This document shows positions 37,228 to 44,271 of a DNA stretch of 55,773 bases, piece by piece (position 1 is the stretch's first letter; each line of letters opens with the position of its first letter). The stretch is from the IMG/VR virus record IMGVR_UViG_3300047564_005519, positions 1-55,773 of that record; one strand, 5' to 3'. The translations under genes were made by a program, and so were the position numbers. The notes beneath the pieces are model-generated. The model saw only the letters and a list, made by a program, of their open reading frames with translations. It did not search any database and was not told the DNA's origin. The stretch is from a virus.

Positions 37228-38481
37228 ATGGTAGATATATTAAATACGAAAAAAAGAGATTATCAATACAACGGTCCTGTTGATAGTTCTGATTACAACT
37301 TAAGAATAGATGAAAACTACAGAGATCTTGTTTATCTATATAATAAAATTGGCGTAATTGACAATAAGTTATATCAGGCATTCGAAAGAGTTATCAAAGA
37401 GAATCAGTTTCTTATAGCTGCACTAGTTGATATGGAAGATAGAGTAAAGGCACTTGAATCTGCGAGTAACTTAGTTTCCATCCATTCCTACAATCAGTTG
37501 GATTACGCTTCGTTTACTGGAACATCTTTTGCTATTACAGCTAATGAATTACTTTCTTTTGATCCAGTATATAATGTGATTACCTTGCCAAAAGTATCAA
37601 CTAGCTCTTATTCTAAGCTTAAATTTTCTAACTCAGTTGCTGGTCAAATAGTTCCAGATTTTTTCAAAGCCAAGATTGTTAATAATTATAGTGGTGTAGA
37701 CACGACTGGAGCAGTACTTGATAGTACTCCAATTTATAACTGCATTCTAGATTCAATGGATAAAGTTTGGAAAAGAACTATAATTTCCGATATAGCCTCT
37801 CCTGCTGGAGCTCAAATGATGGTATATATTAAGGTACCAGCTGAGGCAGCCGGATCTTTAAAGGCTAATTTCTTTAAAATTAATCCATATCCAGCTTTTG
37901 GTACAGATGTTCTGTCTATAGAATATACTACCAATATCAATCCAACTCTGTCCGATTCAGATGGTTGGACTCCACTTAATAGGTTTGGATATTATAATAA
38001 TACATCTGAGGCAATAGGTAAAGTTCCACCAGGTGGTTGGACCACAATTGCCGCTGATGCTATCCGTAATTCTGGTCCACTAGCTTTCGTTTTCCCAGAT
38101 ACTGATATCACTGCTTTCAGAGTAAAGTTGGTTCAAAGAAATTATTTTATGGAATCCGGCAAATATATTTATACCTATGGGCTATCTGATCTTGATATAA
38201 GATATGATAAATTTATGCCTAATGGCAGAATGATGATAAAATATACTCCTCCAAATGGAGATACGATTTCTGATGTTCTTAATGTAACACCTAAGATTTA
38301 TAATGTTCCCTTAAGCTCATTGTCAGAAGCATTTAGTTATAGAGTGATATATGATGACGCTGGAACTTATACTTTATCTAATCCTGGCATTTCTACAAGC
38401 GTGTGGATTGAAGTTACTCTCAATATGCTTTCGGACAAAACTGCACCAGTTTTGAGTGATTTAATTATTGAATATATATAG
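37228..38481 (+). CDS. Tail fibre/baseplate structural protein (417 aa)
   Basis: The ATG at 37228 is preferred to an in-frame TTG at 37216, which lies inside the upstream gene. Residues 1-85 are helical and include a probable coiled coil ('NQFLIAALVDMEDRVKALE'). The remainder is beta-rich with a 'YIYTYGLSDLDIR' strand motif near residue 315, shared with the 712-residue protein at 34684-36822. This is the last and smallest of the related structural genes, and a 57-base intergenic gap follows it. A fibre or receptor-contact role is possible. No catalytic residues are apparent. Confidence 0.6.
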   Translation: MVDILNTKKRDYQYNGPVDSSDYNLRIDENYRDLVYLYNKIGVIDNKLYQAFERVIKENQFLIAALVDMEDRVKALESASNLVSIHSYNQLDYASFTGTSFAITANELLSFDPVYNVITLPKVSTSSYSKLKFSNSVAGQIVPDFFKAKIVNNYSGVDTTGAVLDSTPIYNCILDSMDKVWKRTIISDIASPAGAQMMVYIKVPAEAAGSLKANFFKINPYPAFGTDVLSIEYTTNINPTLSDSDGWTPLNRFGYYNNTSEAIGKVPPGGWTTIAADAIRNSGPLAFVFPDTDITAFRVKLVQRNYFMESGKYIYTYGLSDLDIRYDKFMPNGRMMIKYTPPNGDTISDVLNVTPKIYNVPLSSLSEAFSYRVIYDDAGTYTLSNPGISTSVWIEVTLNMLSDKTAPVLSDLIIEYI

Positions 38482-38538
38482 TTTATTAGTTTATTTTCGC
38501 TGCTACTATAAAGATAGTTTTTTTATTAAGGAGAAAAA
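38482..38538 (+). promoter_or_regulatory. Intergenic leader with strong ribosome site; possible weak promoter
   Basis: This 57-base AT-rich gap contains an extended -10-like TGCTACTAT at 38501-38509 without a convincing -35 box. A strong AAGGAG ribosome site follows at about 38527-38532. It may raise expression of the repeat protein downstream. The promoter part is weak and could be chance in DNA this AT-rich. Confidence 0.3.
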
Positions 38539-39159
38539 ATGACTACCTTTTACGTAGGCCCTCGGCCTGTTCTCAAGGGCCAGAACTCAAATGAGATGGT
38601 CAACACATATAAAGGCACAGCTGGTACTTACTCTTTCTATCCACTGTTTAGTACTAGTCATGTTTTAGATGGTGCACCAGATAATCATTTTAATCCTGGT
38701 ACTGGTGATTTCCCTGGAAATAGATTCCTTTCACAAATTTTCAATGGCTCAACCCTCTATGTACATCCTCTTTCTGGCACTTTTGCTGATGGCGCTGGAT
38801 ATGATGGTGCAAGATTCAAGCCAAAAGAGTTCAAAGGTCTAGCTGGCGCAGCAGCCTTCCCCTCTAACTTTGGTCACGCATACAATAGAGGCAATGACTA
38901 CGAATACTATGATAACTGGCTTTTTGATGGCGTACCTTCAGCCAATGTGATGACTAACCTTGGCCATGGCCAGAGAACAGAAGCTCAAGGTGCCCCAAGC
39001 TCCTTCGGATATTTTGCCCCTACAGAATTCAATGGCGTTACCAGCACCACTGTATTTACATCTGGATACGGTCAGGCTTATCCAACAGGCTATGATAACG
39101 AATATGGCAAAAACAGAGTTCAAGAGTTCAGAGGTGTCCCTTCTGCAAAAGCTCTATGA
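38539..39159 (+). CDS. Repeat-containing virion protein (206 aa), probably abundant
   Basis: The protein carries a recurring core of the form aromatic/acidic-Phe-x-Gly-Val/Leu-x-Ser-Ala. Copies start near residues 67, 97, 128, 163 and 196, with spacings of 30-35; the last copy is the C-terminus ('EFRGVPSAKAL'). Intervening segments share Gly-His/Gln-Ala turns and 'NEY'/'YEY' ends. It is rich in Gly, Phe, Tyr and Pro and looks like an all-beta fibrous or decoration protein. Codon choice is richer in C/G-ending codons than in the neighbours, and the ribosome site is strong, both consistent with high expression. It ends the structural cluster and precedes the lysis genes. I do not recognise the family. 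Confidence 0.65.
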   Translation: MTTFYVGPRPVLKGQNSNEMVNTYKGTAGTYSFYPLFSTSHVLDGAPDNHFNPGTGDFPGNRFLSQIFNGSTLYVHPLSGTFADGAGYDGARFKPKEFKGLAGAAAFPSNFGHAYNRGNDYEYYDNWLFDGVPSANVMTNLGHGQRTEAQGAPSSFGYFAPTEFNGVTSTTVFTSGYGQAYPTGYDNEYGKNRVQEFRGVPSAKAL

Positions 39160-39424
39160 TTTTACGATAAAACCACCAGTTCTTGATAAAGATAGAACTA
39201 GTGGTTTTGTCGCATGGGCTAGTTTAGCAGCTGGGATAGTCGCATATGAAGTATATGCGATTAGGTCCAAAAAGATCGAAACTTTAACAAGAGCTTTTTG
39301 GAGAATTACAGACAAAAAAATTCACGGAAGCATATTCACTGGAGCGTGGTTAGGTTTAACCTTTCATCTTCTTATAGAGAAGTCATTTCGAAGATTTATT
39401 TCAGGAAAAAAGGATGCAATATGA
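39134..39424 (+). CDS. Two-TM membrane protein of the lysis cassette
   Basis: The frame extends far upstream inside the repeat-protein gene. The likely start is the GTG at 39134, giving 96 residues and a 26-base overlap. Residues about 20-42 ('GFVAWASLAAGIVAYEVYAI') and about 64-82 ('GSIFTGAWLGLTFHLLIE') are hydrophobic and probably cross the membrane, separated by a basic loop. The stop overlaps the holin ATG (ATGA). Small two-TM proteins of this pattern commonly sit next to holins in actinophages. They may be a second holin, an antiholin or a lysis accessory. The start codon is uncertain because no clear ribosome site precedes it. Confidence 0.6.
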   Translation: MSLLQKLYDFTIKPPVLDKDRTSGFVAWASLAAGIVAYEVYAIRSKKIETLTRAFWRITDKKIHGSIFTGAWLGLTFHLLIEKSFRRFISGKKDAI

Positions 39425-39621
39425 GTAAATTAACTAAAGATATTATCGAAAGAGCACTTTGGACAGCCGTTCAATCCTTCTTAGCCGTTTGGGTAATCGG
39501 CGATGTAGCGTCACTAAAGTCCGCAGCTGTTGCCGCTGGTGCAGCAGTCATCTCAGTGGTCAAGGGCGTCGCTGCCTCTAAGGTTGGAGATCCAGAAAGT
39601 GCAGCTACTTTAAAAGCCTAA
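39421..39621 (+). CDS. Holin, phage r1t type
   Basis: This 66-residue protein has the r1t-holin layout: a short amphipathic start with 'IIERALWTAVQSFLAVWVI' forming the first membrane segment, then an Ala/Val-rich second segment ('SAAVAAGAAVISVVKGVAAS'), then a short polar tail. Holins collect in the inner membrane and open it at a set time so that a muralytic enzyme can reach the wall. The ATG overlaps the stop of the upstream membrane protein, and a terminator follows. A longer in-frame start at 39298 would lie within the neighbour and is unlikely. No endolysin gene lies beside it in this window. Confidence 0.8.
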   Translation: MSKLTKDIIERALWTAVQSFLAVWVIGDVASLKSAAVAAGAAVISVVKGVAASKVGDPESAATLKA

Positions 39622-39626
39622 ATAAT

Positions 39627-39657
39627 TAGACATTGTTCTTCTTCTTCATGGTATAAT
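39627..39657 (+). promoter_or_regulatory. Sigma-70/sigma-A type promoter with extended -10
   Basis: A perfect extended -10 element, TGGTATAAT, lies at 39649-39657. A -35 candidate, TAGACA (five of six matches to consensus), lies at 39627-39632 with a 19-base spacer. Initiation would fall near 39664, only about 16 bases before the hairpin at 39680. It should drive the early/middle genes that start at 39735, provided that RNA polymerase reads through the hairpin. Confidence 0.55.
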
Positions 39658-39679
39658 TACCAAGAAGGTGAACTCCAAG

Positions 39680-39712
39680 AAGTCCCGCCTTTTTGGCGGG
39701 ACTTTCTTTTTT
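39680..39712 (+). terminator. Rho-independent terminator ending the late operon
   Basis: A perfect 10-bp stem (AAGTCCCGCC / GGCGGGACTT) encloses a five-T loop and is followed by a T-rich run to 39712. The tract is on the plus strand only; the reverse strand has no T-run, so it acts in one direction. It lies 58 bases after the holin stop. Confidence 0.9.
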
Positions 39713-39734
39713 CAGCAATAGGAAAGTTGGAATA

Positions 39735-40442
39735 ATGTCTATCGAAGACATCAAAAAAGCAGTAGCCGATAAGTCTCTTCCAATGGAAGTCGCAGAAAAG
39801 TATTTAAAACTTTATGTTGCAGATATTGAGTGGCAACAGCATATCACTAGATTGTGGAATAATTCTTTAAACAAACTTAAAGACATAGATCACACTAAAC
39901 AGCATCTGAAAAATGCTATCGCATGCACTACTATATTACCCCTGGTGGAAAAAACGCCAATCCCTGATCCACCACAAAACCTATTATTTTGGTGTCCTGG
40001 ATGGCATCAATTTAAAGAACAGGATTGGTTTGAATCTCTTATGGAAATTATGAGAGAAGATATAATAATTTCCGAAAATAGAAATAAAATAATTAAAGTT
40101 GGAGTTATAGATCCCATTGATGTTAGTCCAGTTACTCGTCAAGCATACAATTGGCTTTACGATAAGGTTCTCGCAACTGAAAACATAGACTCTTTAAATA
40201 AAAAGGATTTAGAACTAAAACTAGCTAATCTAGTTCGAGCATATGGTGGATCTGTTATTTGCAGTATGTTTATGAACTATAAGCTTAATGTAGATAAAGT
40301 ATTAAATTGGCGAAGTGGTTATTTTTTTGAAAAGCAGATCTATAAGGTATATAATATAGATCAAATCTTAAAGATCAAAACCACTGAATTAAATAAAACA
40401 AATCAAAAGTATATTAAAAAAATTGGAGCTAATAATGGTTGA
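39735..40442 (+). CDS. Hypothetical protein upstream of ribonucleotide reductase
   Basis: The chosen ATG at 39735 has an AGGAAAG ribosome site; an upstream in-frame TTG at 39693 lies inside the terminator hairpin and is rejected. The 235-residue product is soluble and predicted mostly helical. It has a Trp/Pro-rich middle ('LLFWCPGWHQF') near residues 95-105 and a basic C-terminus. I recognise no family. It is the first gene after the late terminator and overlaps the reductase gene by eight bases, so it belongs to the nucleotide-metabolism transcript. A regulatory or accessory role is possible but unsupported. Confidence 0.7.
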   Translation: MSIEDIKKAVADKSLPMEVAEKYLKLYVADIEWQQHITRLWNNSLNKLKDIDHTKQHLKNAIACTTILPLVEKTPIPDPPQNLLFWCPGWHQFKEQDWFESLMEIMREDIIISENRNKIIKVGVIDPIDVSPVTRQAYNWLYDKVLATENIDSLNKKDLELKLANLVRAYGGSVICSMFMNYKLNVDKVLNWRSGYFFEKQIYKVYNIDQILKIKTTELNKTNQKYIKKIGANNG

Positions 40443-42537
40443 ATCGATTCTTCTCAACAGTGATACAAATAATTCTAAGGTATCAACTTTTCTATTTAAA
40501 TTAAGTGAAGAATTTGTTGATTCATATAGAAGTAAACCCAGTCCATTTGGTTATCGGGACGCAGTTGGTAACTCTGTTGGAGAGATAACTTTTCTCAGAA
40601 CATATTCTAGAATAAAAGAAGATGGAACAAAAGAGACCTGGGTAGATGTCTGCGAGAGAGTTATTAATGGAATGTACTCTCTCCAAAAAGAGCACTGTAA
40701 AAAGAATAGATTACCATGGAACGATTTAAAGGCTCAGGCATCAGCTAAGGAAGCTTTCGATAGATTATTTAACCTTAAGTGGACACCTCCTGGGCGTGGT
40801 CTTTGGGTCATGGGAACTCCAATCGTAATGGTTCAAAAGAACTCAGCAGCTCTTCAGAACTGCGCGTTTGTTAGCACTGGAGAGATGACTAAGAATAATC
40901 CCGCAAAGCCCTTCGGCTTCCTCATGGAGGCCTCGATGCTGGGTGTCGGTGTAGGATTCGATGACAAAGGCGCTGATAAAGATTTTACTATCTACGAGCC
41001 AAATAGACCTACAATTGTTGAGAATATTGAAGACTCACGTGAAGGCTGGGTTAACTCAACGACACAGCTCATTAATTCATATTTAAAGCCAGATCAGAAT
41101 CCAATTGAATTTGACTATAGCTCGATCAGACCTGCTGGCACTCCTATTAAAACCTTTGGTGGCACTGCAGCTGGTGCTGATCCATTGATCAAGCTTCATA
41201 AGCATATTCGCAGAATGTTCGATGGCCGCAATGGAGAAAAGCTCACTAGAGTAGACATTGCTGACATTGGCAATACAATCGGCGTATGTGTAGTATCTGG
41301 CAATGTTCGTAGATCCGCAGAACTTCTTATCGGAAGAATTGATGATGACAATTTCTTAAATCTAAAGAATGCGGAGCGTTTTCCTGAGAGAAACTCTTAT
41401 GATTCTTCCGCTCCTGGGTGGGGATGGATGTCAAATAACTCAGTAGAAGTTTCGGTTGGTACCGATCTATCTTCTATTGTCGATGGCATTTCTAGAAACG
41501 GTGAACCAGGAGTTATCTGGATGGATATGTCACGTAAATATGGTCGCCTCGCAGATGCCCCAAACAATAAGGATTGGCGAGTCGCTGGGTATAATCCATG
41601 CGCTGAGCAGTCACTCGAGTCATACGAATGCTGCACGCTTGTGGAGACCTATCTCAATAGACATGATTCTTTAGATGATTTTAAGCGCACATTAAAGTTT
41701 GCTTATCTTTACGCTAAGACTGTCACATTACTTCCAACTCACTGGGAAGAGACTAATGCTATCATGCAAAGAAATAGAAGAATTGGAACTTCTGTTTCTG
41801 GTGTCGCTAACTTTGCAGACAGACTTGGTATGCCTACATTAAGAGAGTGGTTAAATGATGGCTATTTAACAGTTCAGCGTTATGACAATATTTATTCAGA
41901 ATGGCTTGGCATTAGAGAGTCTATTAAGACAACTACTGTAAAGCCTTCTGGTACGGTATCAATCCTTGCTGGAGAATCTCCTGGCGTTCACTGGACTCCT
42001 GGTGGCAAGTATTTTATGCGAGCTATCCGATTCTCAAATGATGATCCAATGCTACCATTATTTAGAATGGCAAACTATAGAGTAGAGCCAGCTTCAGAGT
42101 CACCAGATACCACGTCTGTAGTATTTTTCCCAATCAAGTCTGACGCTTCTAGATCTGAAAAAGATGTTACCATATTCGAGAAAATGTCTCTTGCTGCTGT
42201 GGCTCAAAGATATTGGTCAGACAATTCAGTTTCTGTTACAATTTCCTTTGATTCAGAAAAAGAAAAAGATCATGTTGGAACTGTTCTTCATATGTATGAT
42301 GGACAGCTAAAGACTGTTTCTTTCCTTCCACAAGGTAATTTCACATATCCCCAGATGCCATATACTCAGATTAGTGAGGAAGAATATACAGAAAGTTCTC
42401 TCAATCTGTTGCCAATTGATCTATCTGGTGTATACTCTGGTCTGGCAGCAGATGCGATAGGCGAAAACTACTGTACAACATCAGCATGTGAGGTCAAATT
42501 TATAATAGATAATCAAAAACCTCTCAATGAAAAGTAG
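40435..42537 (+). CDS. rtpR: Adenosylcobalamin-dependent (class II) ribonucleoside triphosphate reductase
   Basis: This 700-residue monomeric reductase converts ribonucleotides to deoxyribonucleotides for phage DNA synthesis. It matches the Lactobacillus leichmannii RTPR type. C143 ('NCAFVST') and C400 ('YECCTLVE') would form the active-site redox pair. C389 and E391 in 'NPCAEQ' are the thiyl-radical Cys and catalytic Glu; the 11-residue C389-C400 spacing equals C408-C419 of the Lactobacillus enzyme. A C-terminal CxxxxC (C680, C685) would re-reduce the active site. The ATG at 40435 has a GGAGC ribosome site; an in-frame TTG at 40423 is less likely. The last ~16 codons are duplicated, in diverged form, beyond the HNH gene that follows. 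Confidence 0.92.
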   Translation: MVESILLNSDTNNSKVSTFLFKLSEEFVDSYRSKPSPFGYRDAVGNSVGEITFLRTYSRIKEDGTKETWVDVCERVINGMYSLQKEHCKKNRLPWNDLKAQASAKEAFDRLFNLKWTPPGRGLWVMGTPIVMVQKNSAALQNCAFVSTGEMTKNNPAKPFGFLMEASMLGVGVGFDDKGADKDFTIYEPNRPTIVENIEDSREGWVNSTTQLINSYLKPDQNPIEFDYSSIRPAGTPIKTFGGTAAGADPLIKLHKHIRRMFDGRNGEKLTRVDIADIGNTIGVCVVSGNVRRSAELLIGRIDDDNFLNLKNAERFPERNSYDSSAPGWGWMSNNSVEVSVGTDLSSIVDGISRNGEPGVIWMDMSRKYGRLADAPNNKDWRVAGYNPCAEQSLESYECCTLVETYLNRHDSLDDFKRTLKFAYLYAKTVTLLPTHWEETNAIMQRNRRIGTSVSGVANFADRLGMPTLREWLNDGYLTVQRYDNIYSEWLGIRESIKTTTVKPSGTVSILAGESPGVHWTPGGKYFMRAIRFSNDDPMLPLFRMANYRVEPASESPDTTSVVFFPIKSDASRSEKDVTIFEKMSLAAVAQRYWSDNSVSVTISFDSEKEKDHVGTVLHMYDGQLKTVSFLPQGNFTYPQMPYTQISEEEYTESSLNLLPIDLSGVYSGLAADAIGENYCTTSACEVKFIIDNQKPLNEK

Positions 42538-42568
42538 TTTTTACTTTTTGTTGTGTTACTAAATTCAT

Positions 42569-43021
42569 ATGAAAAATAAAACAACAACCAGATTATGTCG
42601 TCAATGCAAAATAGATAAACCATTACAAGACTTCTATGAAGATAGTCGTGTCAAAAAAGATGGACGTCGATCCAAATGTAAAGAGTGCCTAACTAATGGT
42701 AAGCCACCTGGCCCAGTGCCAATGAATCCTCTTACTCGCTATGAGGTTGATCAAAAAGGATGCTGGATCTGGAAAGGCGCAGTACATGCTACTGGCTATG
42801 GACAAATTAAATGGAAAGGGCAGTCTACCGTTGCTCATCGTGTTGTCTATGAGTTAACTAAGGGAGCAATACCTAAGGGTCTCTATTTGGATCATTTATG
42901 TAGTGTTAAGCTTTGCGTTAATCCGGAACATCTTGAACCGGTGACTCAAAAAGTAAATATTCAACGAGCATGGAATCGCAACCACTGTGCCACATGTACC
43001 TGTTTTTTAGAGGAAAAATGA
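42569..43021 (+). CDS. HNH homing-type endonuclease inserted after the reductase gene
   Basis: The 150-residue protein has an N-terminal CxxC...CxxC zinc finger (residues about 9-40). A tryptophan-bearing 'GCWIWKGA' strand follows. Residues about 89-122 carry the HNH_3-type core 'AHRVVYELTKG', 'LDHLC' and 'CVNPEHLEPV'. A further Cys cluster lies at the C-terminus ('HCATCTC'). Such free-standing phage endonucleases nick or cut cognate alleles lacking the element and spread by repair. There is no clear ribosome site. Its stop overlaps the ATG of a 17-codon reductase-tail remnant, and codons matching the reductase C-terminus flank it on both sides. This marks it as a recent arrival between the reductase and the next gene. 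Confidence 0.85.
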   Translation: MKNKTTTRLCRQCKIDKPLQDFYEDSRVKKDGRRSKCKECLTNGKPPGPVPMNPLTRYEVDQKGCWIWKGAVHATGYGQIKWKGQSTVAHRVVYELTKGAIPKGLYLDHLCSVKLCVNPEHLEPVTQKVNIQRAWNRNHCATCTCFLEEK

Positions 43022-43071
43022 CAACAGACAGCTGTGAAGTAAAGTTCATCAAGGAAAACGTTAAAGGATAA
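43018..43071 (+). pseudogene. Displaced remnant of the reductase C-terminal coding segment
   Basis: This 17-codon stretch reads MTTDSCEVKFIKENVKG and stops. It aligns with the intact reductase tail at 42475-42504, which reads TTSACEVKFI. Five adjacent codons (Glu, Val, Lys, Phe, Ile) differ only at the third base, so the two copies share protein-level ancestry but are not a recent exact duplication. The final codons contain the AAAGGA ribosome site of the next gene, starting two bases later. This implies that the reductase originally ended here, directly before that gene. The ATG overlaps the HNH stop (ATGA), so a short peptide might still be made, but it lacks the first Cys of the redox pair. 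Confidence 0.75.
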
Positions 43072-43072
43072 A

Positions 43073-43435
43073 ATGTCAGACGAAAATAATGACCACGATT
43101 TTGACAAAGTTTTTGAAGAAATTGTGAATTCAGATGATTTGAAGCAGATCAAGGAAAATTATGACACAGATGTTCGTCATGGTGTTAAAGAGTTGATATT
43201 AATTCAGCAATCTTTGGCTGACGTTTCTGGTCATATTTCTGAGATTCTTCTTCGTTCATTGTCCGAAAATACTATGGTTTTTGGTGACGATAATGTTTAT
43301 CATAATTTATTATCTTCGATTTATAAAATCTCTGAAGATTTTAACGAATATATGGTAGATTATTATATTGTGATCGATGACGATATGGACATAGATCTTT
43401 TTGATGAAGATGAAGATGGAGGCGAAGATGAGTGA
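43073..43435 (+). CDS. Acidic hypothetical protein
   Basis: This 120-residue protein is strongly acidic: the N-terminus is Asp/Glu/Asn-rich, and the C-terminal ~20 residues are nearly all Asp and Glu. The middle is predicted helical, with a hydrophobic face typical of a helical bundle. It has no membrane segment or catalytic motif. The AAAGGA ribosome site lies within the reductase-tail remnant, and its 3' end overlaps the thyX start by eight bases. A regulatory, DNA-mimic or protein-binding role is conceivable from the charge alone, but I cannot assign a function. Confidence 0.7.
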   Translation: MSDENNDHDFDKVFEEIVNSDDLKQIKENYDTDVRHGVKELILIQQSLADVSGHISEILLRSLSENTMVFGDDNVYHNLLSSIYKISEDFNEYMVDYYIVIDDDMDIDLFDEDEDGGEDE

Positions 43436-44108
43436 GATCATTAATGTACTAGATAATGGGTATGTCAGATTAGTTGATATCATGGGCAATGATCTTTCTG
43501 TTGCCAATGCCGCCAGAGCATCATTCGCTAAAGAATCGACAGAATTAACACCTGGAGATGAAAGACTAATTAATTTCTTGGTTAGAGAAAATCATATGTC
43601 ACCATTCCGACATGCCTTTATGACATTTGAGTTTAAGGCTCCACTCATGGTCGCTCGCCAACATTGGAAGTATATTGTTGGCAGTGACCATACAATGGAT
43701 GGTTGGAATGAATCTAGTCGTCGGTACGTAACATCGGATCCAGAGTTTTATACGCCTAGTATATGGCGTTCTGCTCCAGAAAATAAAAAGCAGGGATCTG
43801 GTGCTCCAGTTGATCAGGTAATTGCAAATCAATTAACACTAGATTTAGTTAAGTATTATTCTGAAGGAATACATCTTTACGAACAGGCTATGGAAAATGG
43901 TGTTGCTGCAGAACAAGCTAGACTGTTCCTCCCTGCGTATGGGATGTATGTTAATTACAGATGGTCATGCAGTCTTCAATCCGTGATGCTATTCCTCAAT
44001 CAACGCTTAGCTGAGGATTCTCAAGTTGAAATTCAAGAATATGCAAAAGCAGTTAAAGATTTAATCGAAGATAAGTTTCCTATTTCTATTTCTCTTTTAG
44101 TTGGTTAA
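43428..44108 (+). CDS. thyX: FAD-dependent thymidylate synthase ThyX, with atypical signature
   Basis: The 226-residue protein converts dUMP to dTMP with FAD and methylenetetrahydrofolate. Family features visible are 'ENHMSPFRHAFMTFEFKAP' near 50-73, R77-Q78, 'WNESSRRY' at 93-100, and the C-terminal 'ARLFLPAYGMYVNYRWS' region near 163-185. The classical RHRx7S signature is altered: where RHR is expected the chain reads KYIVG or DHT, depending on alignment, with about five or six extra residues. The ATG at 43428 overlaps the preceding stop and has a GAAG ribosome site. It works with the dCMP deaminase two genes downstream, which would supply dUMP. Confidence 0.9.
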   Translation: MSEIINVLDNGYVRLVDIMGNDLSVANAARASFAKESTELTPGDERLINFLVRENHMSPFRHAFMTFEFKAPLMVARQHWKYIVGSDHTMDGWNESSRRYVTSDPEFYTPSIWRSAPENKKQGSGAPVDQVIANQLTLDLVKYYSEGIHLYEQAMENGVAAEQARLFLPAYGMYVNYRWSCSLQSVMLFLNQRLAEDSQVEIQEYAKAVKDLIEDKFPISISLLVG

Positions 44109-44109
44109 T

Positions 44110-44271
44110 ATGGAATTCCTTATTAAATTAATTCTTTTTATCATTTTTGGTAATTGGTGGATAGCTATGAATATATTCATTACCAATTCTGAAACTAAAA
44201 GAATCAAGTATATTGCGCTAGCTTGGGCAATAGCTTTTTCTGTAATAGTAGGATTCATAGTTATTCCATGA
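44110..44271 (+). CDS. Small two-TM membrane protein (53 aa)
   Basis: The frame runs from the ATG one base after the thyX stop to a TGA that overlaps the next ATG (ATGA). Two hydrophobic segments, about residues 3-22 ('FLIKLILFIIFGNWWIAM') and 34-52 ('YIALAWAIAFSVIVGFIV'), are joined by a short polar, basic loop. Tight packing between two nucleotide-metabolism genes supports a real gene. Function is unknown; accessory holin or superinfection-exclusion proteins can look like this, but nothing specific points to either. Confidence 0.65.
   Translation: MEFLIKLILFIIFGNWWIAMNIFITNSETKRIKYIALAWAIAFSVIVGFIVIP

Noticed and set aside
36819-37230. Alternative starts at 36819 (GTG) and 37216 (TTG)
   Set aside because: Both lie inside the preceding genes; the downstream ATGs at 36837 and 37228 are better placed.
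38960-39424. A 154-codon version of the lysis-cassette membrane protein
   Set aside because: The first ~58 codons overlap the repeat protein in another frame and have unrelated composition. The GTG at 39134 gives a compact two-TM protein.
39693-39735. Upstream TTG start for the gene at 39735
   Set aside because: The TTG lies inside the terminator hairpin and has no ribosome site, whereas the ATG at 39735 has AGGAAAG.
42530-42550. AT-rich hairpin followed by T's across the reductase stop codon
   Set aside because: The seven-bp stem has a single G-C pair and is too weak to call a terminator. It may be chance near the insertion boundary.
42475-43071. Group I intron or intein carrying the HNH gene
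   Set aside because: The reductase has its own complete C-terminus with the CxxxxC pair, and homologous codons occur on both sides. Splicing is not needed and would duplicate the tail. I saw no intein or intron core motifs.
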